From NCBI GenBank assembly GCA_023014485.1, contig JAJOZX010005516.1, positions 142,501-206,500 on the forward strand: 64,000 nt of DNA. The letters run 5' to 3'. The notes below the pieces were generated by a model that worked only from the letters and a program-made list of their open reading frames with translations, was not told the DNA's origin and did no database searches. This DNA comes from Bathynomus jamesi (taxonomy: Eukaryota; Arthropoda; Malacostraca; Isopoda; Cirolanidae). The first letter of the stretch is position 1. Every line of letters begins with the position of its first letter. The position numbers and the translations under genes are program-made. Shown here in pieces: positions 9,958 to 20,622 of the stretch.

Positions 9958-10815
9958 AAAATACTGTAAAATTAACATTGAAAATTAATGCATACACCTG
10001 ATGGACACATTTTCTCCTTGCTATGACGCTATGTAAACACTTTTAAGGCTACAATTTTGCCTGCAATTTACTTCTGAACACTTAAAAATTGAACGTTTTA
10101 ATAAATGTTAACCTACATTAAAACACTCTTATACCAAACATCAGCCAATAAAACGTTTGAACACAAAAAATATTGACTTTAATACGAACCCAGTAAATAT
10201 ATCAAAAAATGAGTATCAAATGAAATTGCTGTTGTAGTCACAAACATAATGGCTTAATCTGCAACTGTACGTATATTCCCTGACTCTCTGAAAGAAATCA
10301 GAGTATGTCTTACACTGTAAAAATTAAAGCGACTTTCCTGACACCAAAATATGGTGTAGTTATTTCTTTGAAATTATACGAAAATACTGCGCTTCCAATG
10401 TCGTAAATTAAATATCATTTTTAAGAAAAATGGAAAATGATTGAAGAGCAAGTACCTGCCCTTGTATGAGAGATTCAACCATAATTTTGTTTTATTAAAT
10501 ATACCTTGGAATCCCATAATTAATTTTATTTGATATTACTGAAAACTGTCATGAGTGGTTGGAAATGTATAATTACACACCCGACAATGTCCTTTTACGT
10601 TAAGAATAAATTTTAATTTGGTCCATCGGATGTGAAATATTTTTGTATTATAACAATGCAATAACAACGCCGTAATTTGGTGGTAGATGAGATGCCACCT
10701 ACAGTAAATATGAAAAGTTTCCTTTTAACAGTTTACATTCAAATAAGATAATCCAGCCATTCCACGTGCGCCCAATTACAGTCCTTTCTCCGAATAGCCA
10801 ACTAGATTAAAGCCT
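9958..10815. other. AT-rich interval, nothing recognised
   Basis: About 860 bases of unique AT-rich sequence. No long ORF, inverted ends or known repeat was seen. Confidence 0.6.
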
Positions 10816-11290
10816 TTGAAATAAAAACATTTACAGTAGACTAATTAAATCCTTAATCGCGTACAATATTTTACTTAAAAAACATCTGGTTTATACCATA
10901 GGAGATGCAAAACACGAGCTATGAGAAAATGTTTATGAGAACCTAACCATTAAACAATACACTGTCTTCATTTTCTTTGATTTGTCAAAAGTTTTTGATA
11001 CACTTTTTACATAAAATTTTATTACATACGCTTAACACACACAACACAAGAAGAAATTGGTTCAAGTCATATCTGTCTAAACTTTATTAATATGTCAAAT
11101 TACGAAGATATTTCAATTGACGATGCATTGCTAATAGAGAGCTCCCAAAGGATCTACTCTTGGGCCATTACAGTTTTTAATTCACGTATATATGTGATTT
11201 CCAGCTATGCACCACATTAAATTGAGTACAATATGCAGATGATTCCAAAAGTGACAAAACACAGCGAAATAACGTCATTCACAAGTGAAG
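10816..11290 (+). pseudogene. Decayed LINE reverse-transcriptase fragment
   Basis: Broken frames retain FIFFDLSKVFDT (RT motif with the first catalytic Asp) and then KGSTLGPLQFLI (the PQGS.LGP.LF motif), in the right order and on the same strand. Many stops and shifts interrupt them. Upstream sequence to about 10820 gives weak further similarity. 3' and 5' ends are not identified. Confidence 0.6.
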
Positions 11291-11990
11291 CTTACTTTCA
11301 CCTGTTTATCAGCTGTGAAGAGAGAATATGAAAAGAAATTAAAAATAACAAATTTTGGTAAACTTAAGTAATTTAGTATAACACGATACCAATTGTTTGT
11401 AAATACAGTACTTGATTTTAAAACACGGATTATGCACGAAATTCACAAATGCTTTTTTAATAATGAAGATTTGAACTCATAAACAGTCCTTTAAAAACGT
11501 TAAAATTGAAAAGTGCAAATTCGAATTATTGGTGTTAGATGGCGCTGCGTCGTTGGTGTAGTAAAATGTTGGTTAGTAAAATGTCGTTGGTGTAGTAGTA
11601 TGGATGCATATTTATGAATGAAAACGTCATCCGTTAAGTGACTGTGTTCTGTAAAATTTTATATTTTGACTTATTTATATTATGACTATATTATGTTATT
11701 TATTATTATTATATTAGAACTTATTTATATTTTAATCTTGAATGATAAATGAAATGAACAGGCAATCAGAGTACGTAAGTAAATATGTTCAATAAACTTT
11801 CATTGAATCTAAATCATCGTGTATGATTATTTCCCTAAAATATATGAATACAAATTGTTAAATAAAAAATGTATAATACCAACTCTTTGTAAAGGTAAAT
11901 GAAGTTAAAGTCTTGGTATTAACCCAAATGAAAAATTAACTTTCAGGAGTAAGATACAAGAAGTCAAGACAAGATATTTATTTATATTAT
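11291..11990. other. AT-rich interval, nothing recognised
   Basis: Unique AT-rich sequence. A short direct duplication of AAAATGTCGTTGGTGTAGTA-like text occurs near 11545-11600. No coding signal. Confidence 0.5.
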
Positions 11991-12000
11991 TCAAACTTAA

Positions 12001-12248
12001 CCCTTTAATGACGGGTGGTACCTTAAGGTCCACCAGAAATAATAATATAAATTGTACTACAATGCCTCGTTTCTATAAATATTTCTACATGTTTATATAT
12101 AGATGTCATTTAGTTGTTGAGAAAGGAACCCAAAATGTGTATCATTTCAGTGACTAGTTACTAAAATATTTACTTTTGAATAACAATAAAACCTATACGT
12201 TCTGGTAACAAGAGTGACCGCATATGCTGCGGACTAGTCCTTAAAGGG
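12001..12248. mobile_element. 248-bp piggyBac-like MITE, family P copy 1
   Basis: Flanked by TTAA (11997-12000 and 12249-12252) with ends CCCTTTAA...TTAAAGGG. It has the same length as, and is nearly identical to, 16779-17026. It is non-coding. Confidence 0.9.
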
Positions 12249-12297
12249 TTAAAAAAACCGACTGTTTCTGAAAACGCACTCCTTACCCTGTATTAGC

Positions 12298-12465
12298 CAC
12301 TGCCCGTAGTTGAGTGGGTAACACCGTTTCTTTATATGGAAAGTGAAGACACTGAAGATGGGGGTTAGAACCCCGATGATGCTCGTAATAATAATACAAG
12401 AATTAGAACAGTGGGTCGCGTTAGTCCAGTCTGAGCCCTGTGCCAGTTCCTGCATGGCCTTTCTG
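12298..12465 (+). mobile_element. tRNA-derived SINE (family B), copy 2
   Basis: A perfect A-box consensus, TAGTTGAGTGG, lies at 12307-12317, followed by a degenerate B-box region (GGGGGTTAGAACCCC) and the body block GTGGGTCGCGTTAGTCCAGT shared with the other copies. Confidence 0.75.
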
Positions 12466-12570
12466 ACTGCTTATCATCATTATTATTACCCTATATAGCT
12501 CCTTCATCCATCCACACTTACTATATAGCATTACAACATCAGGGATGCTCAAAAAGGTATATAAAACTGA

Positions 12571-12699
12571 GTGTTTATAAAATAGCCAAATGACACTCTT
12601 CCTCTTAAATATATTGTAAAAATAAAATAGCCAAATGGCACTTTCCTCTTAAATATATTGTAAAAATAAAATAGCCAAATGGCACTTTCCTCTTAAATA
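12571..12699. repeat. 44-bp minisatellite, left part
   Basis: Units contain AAATAGCCAAATGGCACTTT followed by CCTCTTAAATATATTG. About three units lie here and a little over two continue at 13599-13700. The array was split by insertion of the palindromic element 12700-13596. Confidence 0.85.
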
Positions 12700-12797
12700 C
12701 AGGGTGTACATAAAGTCAGGATCTATTTTTGTGAAGCACTTGGAAATTATACGGAATTCAATCATAAAATGATAAAGTGGTAACATTTATTAAATAA

Positions 12798-13135
12798 TTA
12801 AGAGTAGGATTCGACGTGACGCCCATCAGTATCCCTGCACAGCTCAAATCGTTCCGCAGCATTTCTAAACACATTCTGGAGCATTTGCGGGGTTATGTTA
12901 TCTGCAGCAGTTCGTATACGTGTACGTAACTTTTCAAGACTCGTAATCTTCGTTTGATAGACGTGCGATTTGATAAAGCCCCATGCAAAGAAATCTAAAG
13001 GGGTTAAATCTGGTGATCTCGCTGGCCAAGGTCTGTTGCTTCCGCGTCCGATCCAGCGATTTGGAAAACATCCATTTAGATAATCCTGAACAATTTTGGC
13101 ATAGTGACAAGGAGCACCATCATGTTGATAGACGA
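12798..13135 (-). pseudogene. Mariner transposase C-terminal half, left arm
   Basis: The frame encodes YQHDGAPCHYAKIV (second catalytic Asp), FPNRWIGRGS, ARSPDLTPLDFFAWG (third catalytic Asp), SHVYQTKI and the C-terminus. The N-terminal DNA-binding half and first Asp are absent. It is nearly identical to the right-arm copy. Confidence 0.85.
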
Positions 13136-13157
13136 CGGGGATAGGATTGTTAGTACC

Positions 13158-13538
13158 GTCGTCTATCAACATGATGGTGCTCCTTGTCACTATGCCAAAA
13201 TTGTTCAGGATTATCTAAATGGACGTTTTCCAAATCGCTGGATTGGACGCGGAAGCAACAGACCTTGGTCAGCGAGATCACCAGATTTAACCCCTTTAGA
13301 TTTCTTTGCATGGGGCTTTATCAAGTCGCACGTCTATCAGACGAAGATTACGAGTCTTGAAAACTTACGTACACGTATACGAACTGCTGCAGATAACATA
13401 ACCCCGCAAATGCTCCAGAATGTGTTTAGAAATGCTGCGGAACGATTTGAGCTGTGCAGGGATACTGATGGGCGCCTCTCGTCGAATCCTACTCTTAATT
13501 ATTTAATAAATGTTGCCACTTTATCATTTTATGATTGA
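13158..13538 (+). pseudogene. Mariner transposase C-terminal half, right arm
   Basis: This mirrors the left arm, with the same motifs (YQHDGAPCHYA, NRWIGRGS, SPDLTPLDFFAWG). A few substitutions and a short indel near 13475-13485 change the last residues. It lacks a promoter, a start and the catalytic first half, so it cannot be an active transposase. Confidence 0.85.
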
Positions 13539-13598
13539 ATTCCATATAATTTCCAAGTGCTTCACAAAAATAGATCCTGACTTTATGTACACCCTGTA

Positions 13599-13700
13599 TA
13601 TTGTAAAAATAAAATAGCCAAATGGCACTTTCCCCTTAAATATATTGTAAAAATAAAATAGCCAGATGGCACTTTTCCCCTTAAATATATTGCAAAAATT
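13599..13700. repeat. 44-bp minisatellite, right part
   Basis: Continuation of the array at 12571-12699 beyond the palindromic element; the last unit is diverged (CAGATGGCACTTTTCCCC). Confidence 0.85.
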
Positions 13701-13930
13701 AATGTGTAGATTATGTTTTTTTAAATAAAGTTTTTTGAGTTTGATTTTCAAAAACAAAAAATAATTAGAAACTTAAAAATTACTTTTTAAACTAATCCAA
13801 ATATATTTTTATGCAGGAAGGAGGGGCCAAGGGTGAATGCCAGTAAATAATAAGAATTTAGTTTTGTTACTTAAATTATAAGAATGATAATTCTTTCTTT
13901 ATAACCAAAATAGATACCTTAAAAATTACC
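13701..13930. other. AT-rich spacer
   Basis: No gene or repeat recognised apart from a possible polyadenylation-like AATAAA near 13723. Confidence 0.4.
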
Positions 13931-13934
13931 AATC

Positions 13935-14150
13935 AGCATTTGGATACGTCTTGCAATGGTTTGCCTCACCTAAACATAGTGCATAATTATGTAGCGAGGG
14001 GACCTACAGCTTTAAATGGGGGTCTGAATCATCTACGGGTCGCTATATCGCCTGAACGCAGAGGACAGTCACCCATCCAATCGAATAAACCCAGCGTCGC
14101 TTAACTTCGCTGAACTAACGAGAAGCGGTGTTACGACATGGCACTCACGG
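13935..14150 (-). mobile_element. 5S rRNA-derived SINE, copy 1
   Basis: The minus strand reads GCGAAGTTAAGCGACGCTGG and then a GTT(C/G)GATTGGATGGGTGACTG-like block. This matches the core of 5S rRNA around its internal promoter (GAAGTTAAGC...TTGGATGGG.GACC). Other copies: 31055-31250, 57465-57662 and a decayed one at 32812-32960. Confidence 0.7.
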
Positions 14151-14203
14151 ACAAAGGCACCATAATTAATGTAATTACCATTGAAGATTGCTCTGCAAAA
14201 CCA

Positions 14204-14204
14204 A

Positions 14205-14253
<49 letters not shown>
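14204..14253. repeat. (AT)n microsatellite
   Basis: Pure AT run immediately beside the next MITE. Confidence 0.9.
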
Positions 14254-14255
<2 letters not shown>

Positions 14256-14316
14256 TGAATTAAAAGTCCTGCCTCAAAAATAACTACTTTTGAGGCAGGA
14301 TTTTTGACTCACCCTA
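14254..14316. mobile_element. Minimal palindromic MITE, family Q copy 1
   Basis: AAAAGTCCTGCCTCAAAA pairs with TTTTGAGGCAGGATTTTT in about 63 bases, leaving almost only two inverted ends. The same family occurs at 32545-32621. Confidence 0.7.
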
Positions 14317-14320
14317 TATA

Positions 14321-14547
14321 CAGGGTGTTCTAAAATTACCTAGTAAACTTTTATATGAACGTAATGTCTTAACGAAATTTTTGCGATATTTTACAATTTT
14401 ATTTCAAATATCGAAACAATAAGAAAAGCAACAATAATTGTTTATTTTTTATTTTCAAGGTGTCTACCTTCAATTTGAACACATTGTTCACAATGTCCGA
14501 CTACTGATTGACAGACATATAAAAGTTTACTGGGTAATTTTAGAACT
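14321..14547 (+). mobile_element. Mariner deletion derivative
   Basis: It begins CAGGGTGTTCTAAAATTACC after TA and ends GGGTAATTTTAGAAC. The last few bases of the right end are replaced by a (CT)n tract. Inside, LQFEHIVHNV is a typical mariner C-terminal remnant. Confidence 0.7.
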
Positions 14548-14560
14548 CTCTCTCTCTCTC

Positions 14561-14591
<31 letters not shown>

Positions 14592-14613
14592 TCTCTCCTC
14601 TCTCTCTCTATAT

Positions 14614-14651
<38 letters not shown>
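14548..14651. repeat. Compound (CT)n(AT)n microsatellite
   Basis: CT repeat to about 14610, then AT repeat with one slip. Confidence 0.9.
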
Positions 14652-14655
<4 letters not shown>

Positions 14656-15375
14656 TGTCTCAGAGATGGAAATCGGTCGGTCGTCTGTCGTAAAAGTTTG
14701 AAAGGCCATAAATTCCATGTATATAAAGTTCATTGTGTCCAAATACTTCTTGGTGATGATACTGACGAAGAGGAAGCTTTTTGACTGGGTAACGATACAA
14801 GAAAATATGTAACCATAGTATTTCGTTTAGCACTTGCCTGACACAGTGCTCATTAAGAAGCATGTTTTTATATGAGTGGATCATTGAATTGCCGCAATGT
14901 TCGTTACTGCCATGGTCTGATGAGAGCTCGCTGCACTGAGCACGGGATACACACGTCCAAAATAACTGCCAGATTTCGGTGTCGTCCACCATGCATGGCA
15001 AGGTTTGAAGAAGTTCTTGAATGTTGTCTGGCCAACGTGATTCTTCGAAACTGTGCTGCAATCTGGTGCATCAATTCACTGCCTTACATGTCCATAACTG
15101 ATTGCATATAACTCGCTGCCTGGCAAATGGATAGTACCGGGTGACCCTGTTGAATGACATTCCATCCTCCGAATATTTTAAGGGTCGCGGTCACGTAACA
15201 TTTACGAATTAAAAGTGAATATTCGAAAGGAGGTTCTGCAGGAATGGTACGCAGTGTACGTATTAGTTTATGTAAGATAAATGACGCATGTAACGGCTTC
15301 ACGCCCTCTACTTTGAACATTTATATTGAATTAGTAAATATCCCATATGGGGTTGGGCTCCTTTTCGTTAATCAC
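14652..15375 (-). other. Unidentified GC-richer segment with broken minus-strand frames
   Basis: The segment is GC-richer than its surroundings, and minus-strand frames have balanced composition (for example SMIHSYKNMLLNEHCVRQVLN at 14660-15061 and ILHKLIRTLRTIPAEPPF at 15084-15320). This looks like decayed coding DNA, probably a transposase. The right edge GGGTGATTAACGAAAAGGAG (minus strand, from about 15376) could be a mariner-type end, but no matching left end was found. Confidence 0.35.
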
Positions 15376-15392
15376 CCAATATATATATATAG

Positions 15393-15435
<43 letters not shown>

Positions 15436-15440
15436 CTCTT
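15376..15440. repeat. (AT)n/(CT)n microsatellite
   Basis: Short AT run followed by about 50 bases of CT repeat. Confidence 0.9.
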
Positions 15441-15667
15441 GCTGCCCTTCTTTTCACCTAAACCTGACATCACGGTGGATCTGTATTCAACCTAAGGCCA
15501 CTGTCATCTAACGAACCAAATATATATATATACACGTTAATACTGAAATGAAAAATGAATCTGTACGATATTATATTAGTCACCTTAATGGTGTGACGTT
15601 AAATCTGACGATAGAATAGGTTTCGAAAGACTATTTATCCAAATCTAAGGGTATGAAGAGAAGTTAA

Positions 15668-15755
15668 CCCTTTACCGCCGAAACAGACGAATTGGTAAGG
15701 TTTCAAGTACACATATTCATAATTTAACTCAACAAAAGATTCCGGTAGTAAATGA
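15668..15755. mobile_element. 88-bp piggyBac-like MITE fragment
   Basis: It starts CCCTTTACCGCCGAAAC after TTAA (15664-15667) and ends CCGGTAGTAAATGA before TTAA (15756-15759). The imperfect inverted ends make this a short decayed TTAA element. Confidence 0.6.
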
Positions 15756-15779
15756 TTAAGGGCTGCGATACAAAGTATA

Positions 15780-16230
15780 TATATAAAAAAAAACATTAAA
15801 CATATTACTGAGTTTTAGTTACGATTATTCGTTAATTAAAAATGAAACAAGACGTGCTGAATTACATCAATATAAACGTACGTTGTGTTTATTAATATAT
15901 TTACAGTGAAGAAGAACTTGCTAGTACGTTCAATAATAATTCGCAGTTTTGTTTTAAAAAAAAACAAAAAAAAACTGGAGGGTGAATGCACTGTGGTCGA
16001 TGTTAATTTAACGTTCCATTATGTTGAAGAAAATGATGAAACAAAGTGCAGTATAATGTTGATGGATGATGTAAAAGTGATGTACCATTGTATATATGAG
16101 TATTTAGGTCAACATCAGTAATTGAGAAAGAGTAACAAAGGCACCAAAAGAATGCTTAATTGGAATATAGAGGATGAAAGAGTACCTCAGACTAGCTGAA
16201 AAGAAGTTTCAGCATTTACGTACGTTTTTA
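15780..16230. other. AT-rich interval, nothing recognised
   Basis: A 78-codon plus-strand frame (15885-16121) exists but lacks any recognised motif or context. Confidence 0.4.
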
Positions 16231-16237
16231 ACTTGTA

Positions 16238-16452
16238 CAGGGTGGCCCATAAGTCACAATCAGTTATAATTAAAGCGAAAATACAAAAAAATAAAATTAA
16301 AAGTTTATAATAAGTTTAATAAGTTTAGAAATATTTATTAATTATTCAAAATGCAAAATATGACCATCTCGACAAATATTATTTCGTAATATAAAATCCG
16401 CTAGAGATATTTTAGCTTTAATTATAACCAGTTGGGACTTATGGGCCACCCT
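16238..16452. mobile_element. 215-bp mariner-type MITE
   Basis: Ends CAGGGTGGCCCATAAGT and ACTTATGGGCCACCCTG with TA on each side. The inner arms also pair (AGTTATAATTAAAGC against GCTTTAATTATAACC). Non-coding. Confidence 0.85.
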
Positions 16453-16587
16453 GTATATGTATGTTTCATTAAAAAAAATTTATCCCGAAACATTAACTAA
16501 ATTTTGAGACCAGATTAGTACAATTTTTTTATGCATTTCCTATTTTTCTTCCCTCTTAAAGAACGATCAAATAGGGCGAACATACTA

Positions 16588-16672
16588 GGAGTGGTACGAA
16601 AGTAATGCCTCCTATTGAATTTACGAACTGAAAAATACGAGGTATTACTTTCGTACCGACCCTCGTATTTAA
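16588..16672. mobile_element. Minimal MITE, about 85 bp
   Basis: GGTACGAAAGTAATGCCTC and its inverted partner GAGGTATTACTTTCGTACC are separated by about 30 bases. The right end continues GACCCTCGTA, the left is diverged. Confidence 0.7.
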
Positions 16673-16778
16673 TTTTCCTTTGACAACGTATGTACAAGAA
16701 GTTTAAACCTAAAATAAATATAGAAATTTTACACTGTATACCAAGGTAGCATTAGTACACTGTAAAAATAGTTTTTAA

Positions 16779-17026
16779 CCCTTTAACGATGGATGGTACC
16801 TTAAAGTCCACCAGAAATAATAATATAAATTGTACTACAATGCCTCGTCTCTATAAATGTTTCTACGTGTTTATATATAGATGTCATTTAGTTGTCGGGA
16901 AAGGAACCCAAAATGTGTATCATTTCAGTGACTAGTTACTAAAATATTTAGTTTTCAATAACAATAAAACCTATACGTTCTGGTAACAAGAGTGACCGCA
17001 TATGCTGCGGACTCGTCCGTAAAGGG
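16779..17026. mobile_element. 248-bp piggyBac-like MITE, family P copy 2
   Basis: TTAA on both sides (16775-16778, 17027-17030). It is nearly identical in sequence and equal in length to 12001-12248 (about ten substitutions), indicating a shared recent source. Confidence 0.9.
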
Positions 17027-17094
17027 TTAAAGTATAAACACTTTTTTAAACACTTCTCTATCCCTAATTCCTTCACACTCTACTCTCTCGAAAG

Positions 17095-17525
17095 AAGGCG
17101 CGAGCGGTACGCAATAATTAATATACATCTGGAAAATACTTAAGGGCTCTGTCCCTAACCTTAGAAATGAAATAGAAACAAACTGGAATGAGAGAAGAGG
17201 CAGATTTTATACGGTCCCAGCTGCGGTGGGACAAGGGGCCATGAAAACGAGGAGGTAAAATACCCTCAGAATAAGAGGCCCAAAGCTTTTCAATGTTCTA
17301 CCAAAAGAAGTGAGGAATCTCCAGCACACCGACCTGAATAACGTCAAGAACCAGCTGGACAGATTTCTGTGCAAAGTCCCTGACCAGCCATGCGTGGCTG
17401 GCTACGAGGGCAGGATAAGATCAGACAGCAATTCCCTCCTTCACCAAATCCCGCAAATGAGGCAGGATGCTGCAGAGGGTCGACCGTAGGTCGATCCTGA
17501 ACCGTCGTTCGAATTCACCTAAACT
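17095..17525 (+). pseudogene. LINE 3' end: C-terminus of reverse-transcriptase ORF
   Basis: The readable frame contains GPKLFNVLPKEVRNL and then LDRFLCKVPDQP, AGYEGR and SNSLLHQI, ending at TAG 17487-17489. This is the C-terminal signature of a common arthropod non-LTR retrotransposon group. Upstream, RERYAII is in a shifted frame. After the stop, the tail GTCGATCCTGAACCGTCGTT matches 29989-30024, marking the 3' terminus of the family. Confidence 0.75.
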
Positions 17526-17604
17526 CAACCTAAACTCTGTCAAAAATCTAAGCATGTTTAAAATCTACGGTGTTTAACAGAAGATATTTTTAATAGGTGT
17601 TTAT

Positions 17605-17695
17605 CCAGAGGCGGCGGAACGGGGGCGGGGGAGCCGGCGGCTCCCTCTTAAATTGACAGAGGGGGGCCAGGCCCCCTTGGCAAGCGAAGACATTT
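17605..17695. other. GC-rich patch, possible transposon end
   Basis: CAGAGGCGGCGGAACGGGGG looks like a hAT-type terminus and is followed by an inverted pair (GAGCCGGCGGCTCCC) and a second one (GGGGCCAGGCCCCC). No matching distal end was found before 17920. Confidence 0.35.
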
Positions 17696-17923
17696 TGACA
17701 TTTTAAACTTTAGAAAGCTTGTTTTTCAAAGTAAAATGTAAGTAAATATTTATTTTGTGTTTGGTCTATGTAACATATTTCGTAAATTGTAAGTTCGTAA
17801 CTGTAACACTTTAGCATGTTGACGCAATCTAGTGAATGTAGTCTAGTAGTATACTAATCAATCCTACTTGATCCCCACTTCACTTACGCGCTGACGTTTC
17901 GACGCTACTGTCTTTCAATTCTA

Positions 17924-18595
17924 CAGGGTGTATGATAAGTAACTCCCTATTTTAAAATTCGCATAACTTCCCTATTTCTTACTTAATTTTAATGAAACAA
18001 ACTGTAAATTATTCAGTATTTATTGAAGTTTTCATTCACAATCTTCCTCGAATAACTACTGAACGTAATGTGGTTTCCAAGTTCTGAATGAAAGGTTTTT
18101 CTTAAGAACTGTCTGAACAGTGTAATAGGTTAAACCACTTTCTCGGGCTCCTGCACGAACAGATTTTTGGGGGGGCTTCTCGTAAACATTAAATTCACAG
18201 TTTCAATGTTTTCAGGAGTTCGTGAGATTGATGGTCGTCCTGATTTCTTCTTGTTTCCCACAGAATCAGTTGCCATTAACTTCTGATGACAATTTTTCAT
18301 TGTCTTAGCATCCACCGTTACATGGATACCATTTTCACTCCTCCACCATCGTTGAACTCTGGTTACTAAACCCCAAACCTCATAATGGTCTGCAATTTTG
18401 GCCCTCTGCTGAATTGTTAACCTTATTGCCATTCTTCACCCTGAAATGAAAACAAAAACCTCAATTAATACCTAAATTATATTAACAAAAAAAAAACATT
18501 AAATACTGAATAATTTAGTTTTTTCGTTAAAATTGACTAAGAAATAGGAAAGTTATACGAATTTTGAAATAGGGAGTTACTTATCATACGCCCTT
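17924..18595 (-). mobile_element. 672-bp internally deleted mariner
   Basis: Inverted ends of about 35 bases (GTATGATAAGTAACTCCCTA on the left, TAGGGAGTTACTTATCATAC on the right) lie between TA dinucleotides. An inner pair (ATTATTCAGTATTTA and its partner) extends the symmetry. Only the N-terminal part of the transposase gene remains, so the element is non-autonomous. Confidence 0.88.
18130..18432 (-). pseudogene. Mariner transposase N-terminal domain
   Basis: Starts MAIRLTIQQRAKIADHYEVW, a helix-turn-helix start typical of mariner transposases. The second helix-turn-helix region with KKSGRPSISRTPENIE follows (the GRPR-like linker between the two DNA-binding subdomains). The frame then runs out. 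The whole DDD/E catalytic domain is deleted. Confidence 0.8.
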
Positions 18596-18835
18596 TACTA
18601 TATGCGATGCGTTTAATGGATAAAATAATATAATAGTTTGTGTTTCCTCAAACTGTTATGTTATACAGGATATGAAGGTGTCCAAATTGACTGCGTAAAA
18701 TATTGTATTTTGGATGTGGTATTTTAATTTATGCAAGATTTAAGCAAATTCTGACAGTTTATTTAATATATTCAATATTTCACTTTGAAAGTTAGTTATT
18801 CTCTTAATATTATACCTAATATTTTATTCTCTGAT
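18596..18835. other. AT-rich spacer
   Basis: Nothing recognised between the mariner and the minisatellite. Confidence 0.4.
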
Positions 18836-19060
18836 ACAGTGTTAATTATAATAATTATCTATATGTATATTTATTATCTATAATCTATATGTACTGTATA
18901 TTTATCATGTATATGTATCTTTATTATCTATAATCTATATGTACAGTATATTTATCATCTATATGTATATTTATTATCTATAATCTATTATATGTATACT
19001 TATCATCTATATGTATATTTATTATATATAATCTATATGTATATTTAAATTTATATTCTG
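18836..19060. repeat. Minisatellite, about 59-bp unit, 3-4 copies
   Basis: Units read TATCTATATGTATATTTATT ... ATCTATAATCTATATGTAC with variation. This is an AT-only imperfect tandem repeat. Confidence 0.75.
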
Positions 19061-19084
19061 TTTTCTATTTGTTATAATCATATA

Positions 19085-19770
19085 TGAAGTCTTTGATAGA
19101 TTTAACGATTGCATTCAGTGGATGAGTTCTATGTTTGTTCCATGTTTGTTCTGTCTTGTAAAGTACTGAAGTCTTTAAAAGATATGAGGAATGGCGTGTC
19201 ATCTCTATACTTAATGATCATTGTGGTGTGGCAGTTATGAAACTCAGTGATATAACACAGAAACAGAAGGATCCCAATAACGAACCATGTGGCACTCCGT
19301 GTGATTGATTTAAAATCGGATTCACCTTTATCTACTTTAATATATTGCTATCTGTAAGTTAAATAGAACTTGAATCAGTCTAAAGATAGGCCTTTTGCTC
19401 ATAATGAGCCAATATTTAGGTTAGAACTGAGTGTTCTACTAAGTTAAAAGCTTTGGATAAGTCTAGGAAGAGCGCAATTGAGTTTTTTTATTATCGTTTG
19501 TATCTTTATGAAGCTTCTCAGTTAAAGCAATAACGGCATCTTCCGTTGAGGTTTCCGCCTCGAAACCGAACTGATACAGTGACAAAAAAAAAAAAAAATC
19601 CCTGAGAAACGCTATTGATATTCGATATATGATTTACCGAAAATTTTTCCCTTGGTCGGCAAAAGAGATATTGGACGATAATTTGTGGCTACTTCCGGAT
19701 TACCATTTTTAAATATAATGCGTATGCTGGCCACTTTTAGAAGATTCGGGCAATATCCGGTTTGAGGAGA
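19085..19770 (-). pseudogene. Decayed LINE reverse transcriptase
   Basis: In several broken minus-strand frames the ordered RT motifs are readable: KNGNPEVATNYRPISLL, then QFGFEAETST in the usual QFGFR position, ALFLDLSKAFNLVEH and GVPHGSLLG. An A/T homopolymer near 19583-19598 and several stops break it. It is about 690 bases and truncated at both ends. The family is close to Jockey/CR1-like LINEs but not assigned. Confidence 0.65.
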
Positions 19771-19962
19771 TTAATTACAGAGGAGGGCAAGCAGTTGAGA
19801 AATAATATTACTACAAGATTTATATATTATTTTAAGAAGGAAACGAAACAGCCGCAATCATTAGTAATATTATTTGACTTAAATATTAAATATATGCCTG
19901 CCAACGTATATTTATTGGTAACCAAACTTAAATATGTGTTTATCAGTTTACATTTAATCTAA

Positions 19963-20580
19963 ACGGATCAATCAAATTTTATTTTGTATAAAACTTTCAA
20001 CACTTTGTAGTATTATACTCGTATTTATAATAATGAAAGTCGGAAGCAATTTGCTTTAAATTAACTGCTACGGAACCAACCTTTCCCACGCCTTTCTCTT
20101 TAAACTACAAATTTCAACTGATAAACAGGACAAAGCGCATGCGCAAACAGAGCAATAATGGTTTATATTATTATATACGAGTGTGTATATATAAACATTA
20201 AATTTCTGAATGACCTTGTATCAAATCTCTAATATAATTTTCCTTAAATATAAACATGTTTTCCTAAACGGCGTTTTAAAATGAGCTAAAACAGACTCAG
20301 TGCATTGGTATTTAAACACCTCAACGACGCTTACAAACAATACTTTTAGAGTCTAGAGACTTATGATTAGGTTGTAAATGATGCTGTTTAGGGGAATTAC
20401 GCATCTCTTTTATTGCAAAGCCTCTATGACTCGGACCAATGAAACGTCTTGGCATTTTCGAATACTGCAGAGAGTAACTTCAGCTCATTGTTTAGCAAGT
20501 GCTTTTTCGAAAAACCACGAAAGGTTTCAGTAAAAAAGACAGCACTAACCTAACTGTATCCTTACAATAGTCTTTGTAGC
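19963..20580. other. AT-rich interval, nothing recognised
   Basis: No ORF, inverted ends or known repeat. Confidence 0.5.
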
Positions 20581-20585
20581 TGATA

Positions 20586-20622
20586 TAATAATAATAATAA
20601 TAATATTAATAATAATAAATAT
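20586..20622. repeat. (ATA)n microsatellite
   Basis: About ten ATA units with one interruption. Confidence 0.85.

Larger units (their letters stand above)
12700..13596. mobile_element. 897-bp near-perfect palindromic mariner
   Basis: Arms of about 439 bp (12700-13138 and 13156-13596) are inverted copies around a 17-base spacer. Both outer ends are the same terminus (CAGGGTGTACATAAAGTCAG) and TA flanks both sides. Each arm carries the 3' half of a mariner transposase, so this is a head-to-head dimer of one element end with no 5' end. It sits within one 44-bp minisatellite unit. Confidence 0.92.

Noticed and set aside
12700..13596. Palindromes as assembly or read artefacts
   Set aside because: Each palindrome ends exactly at terminal repeats with TA flanks and distinct outer sequence, which read fold-back would not produce; still worth confirming with raw reads.
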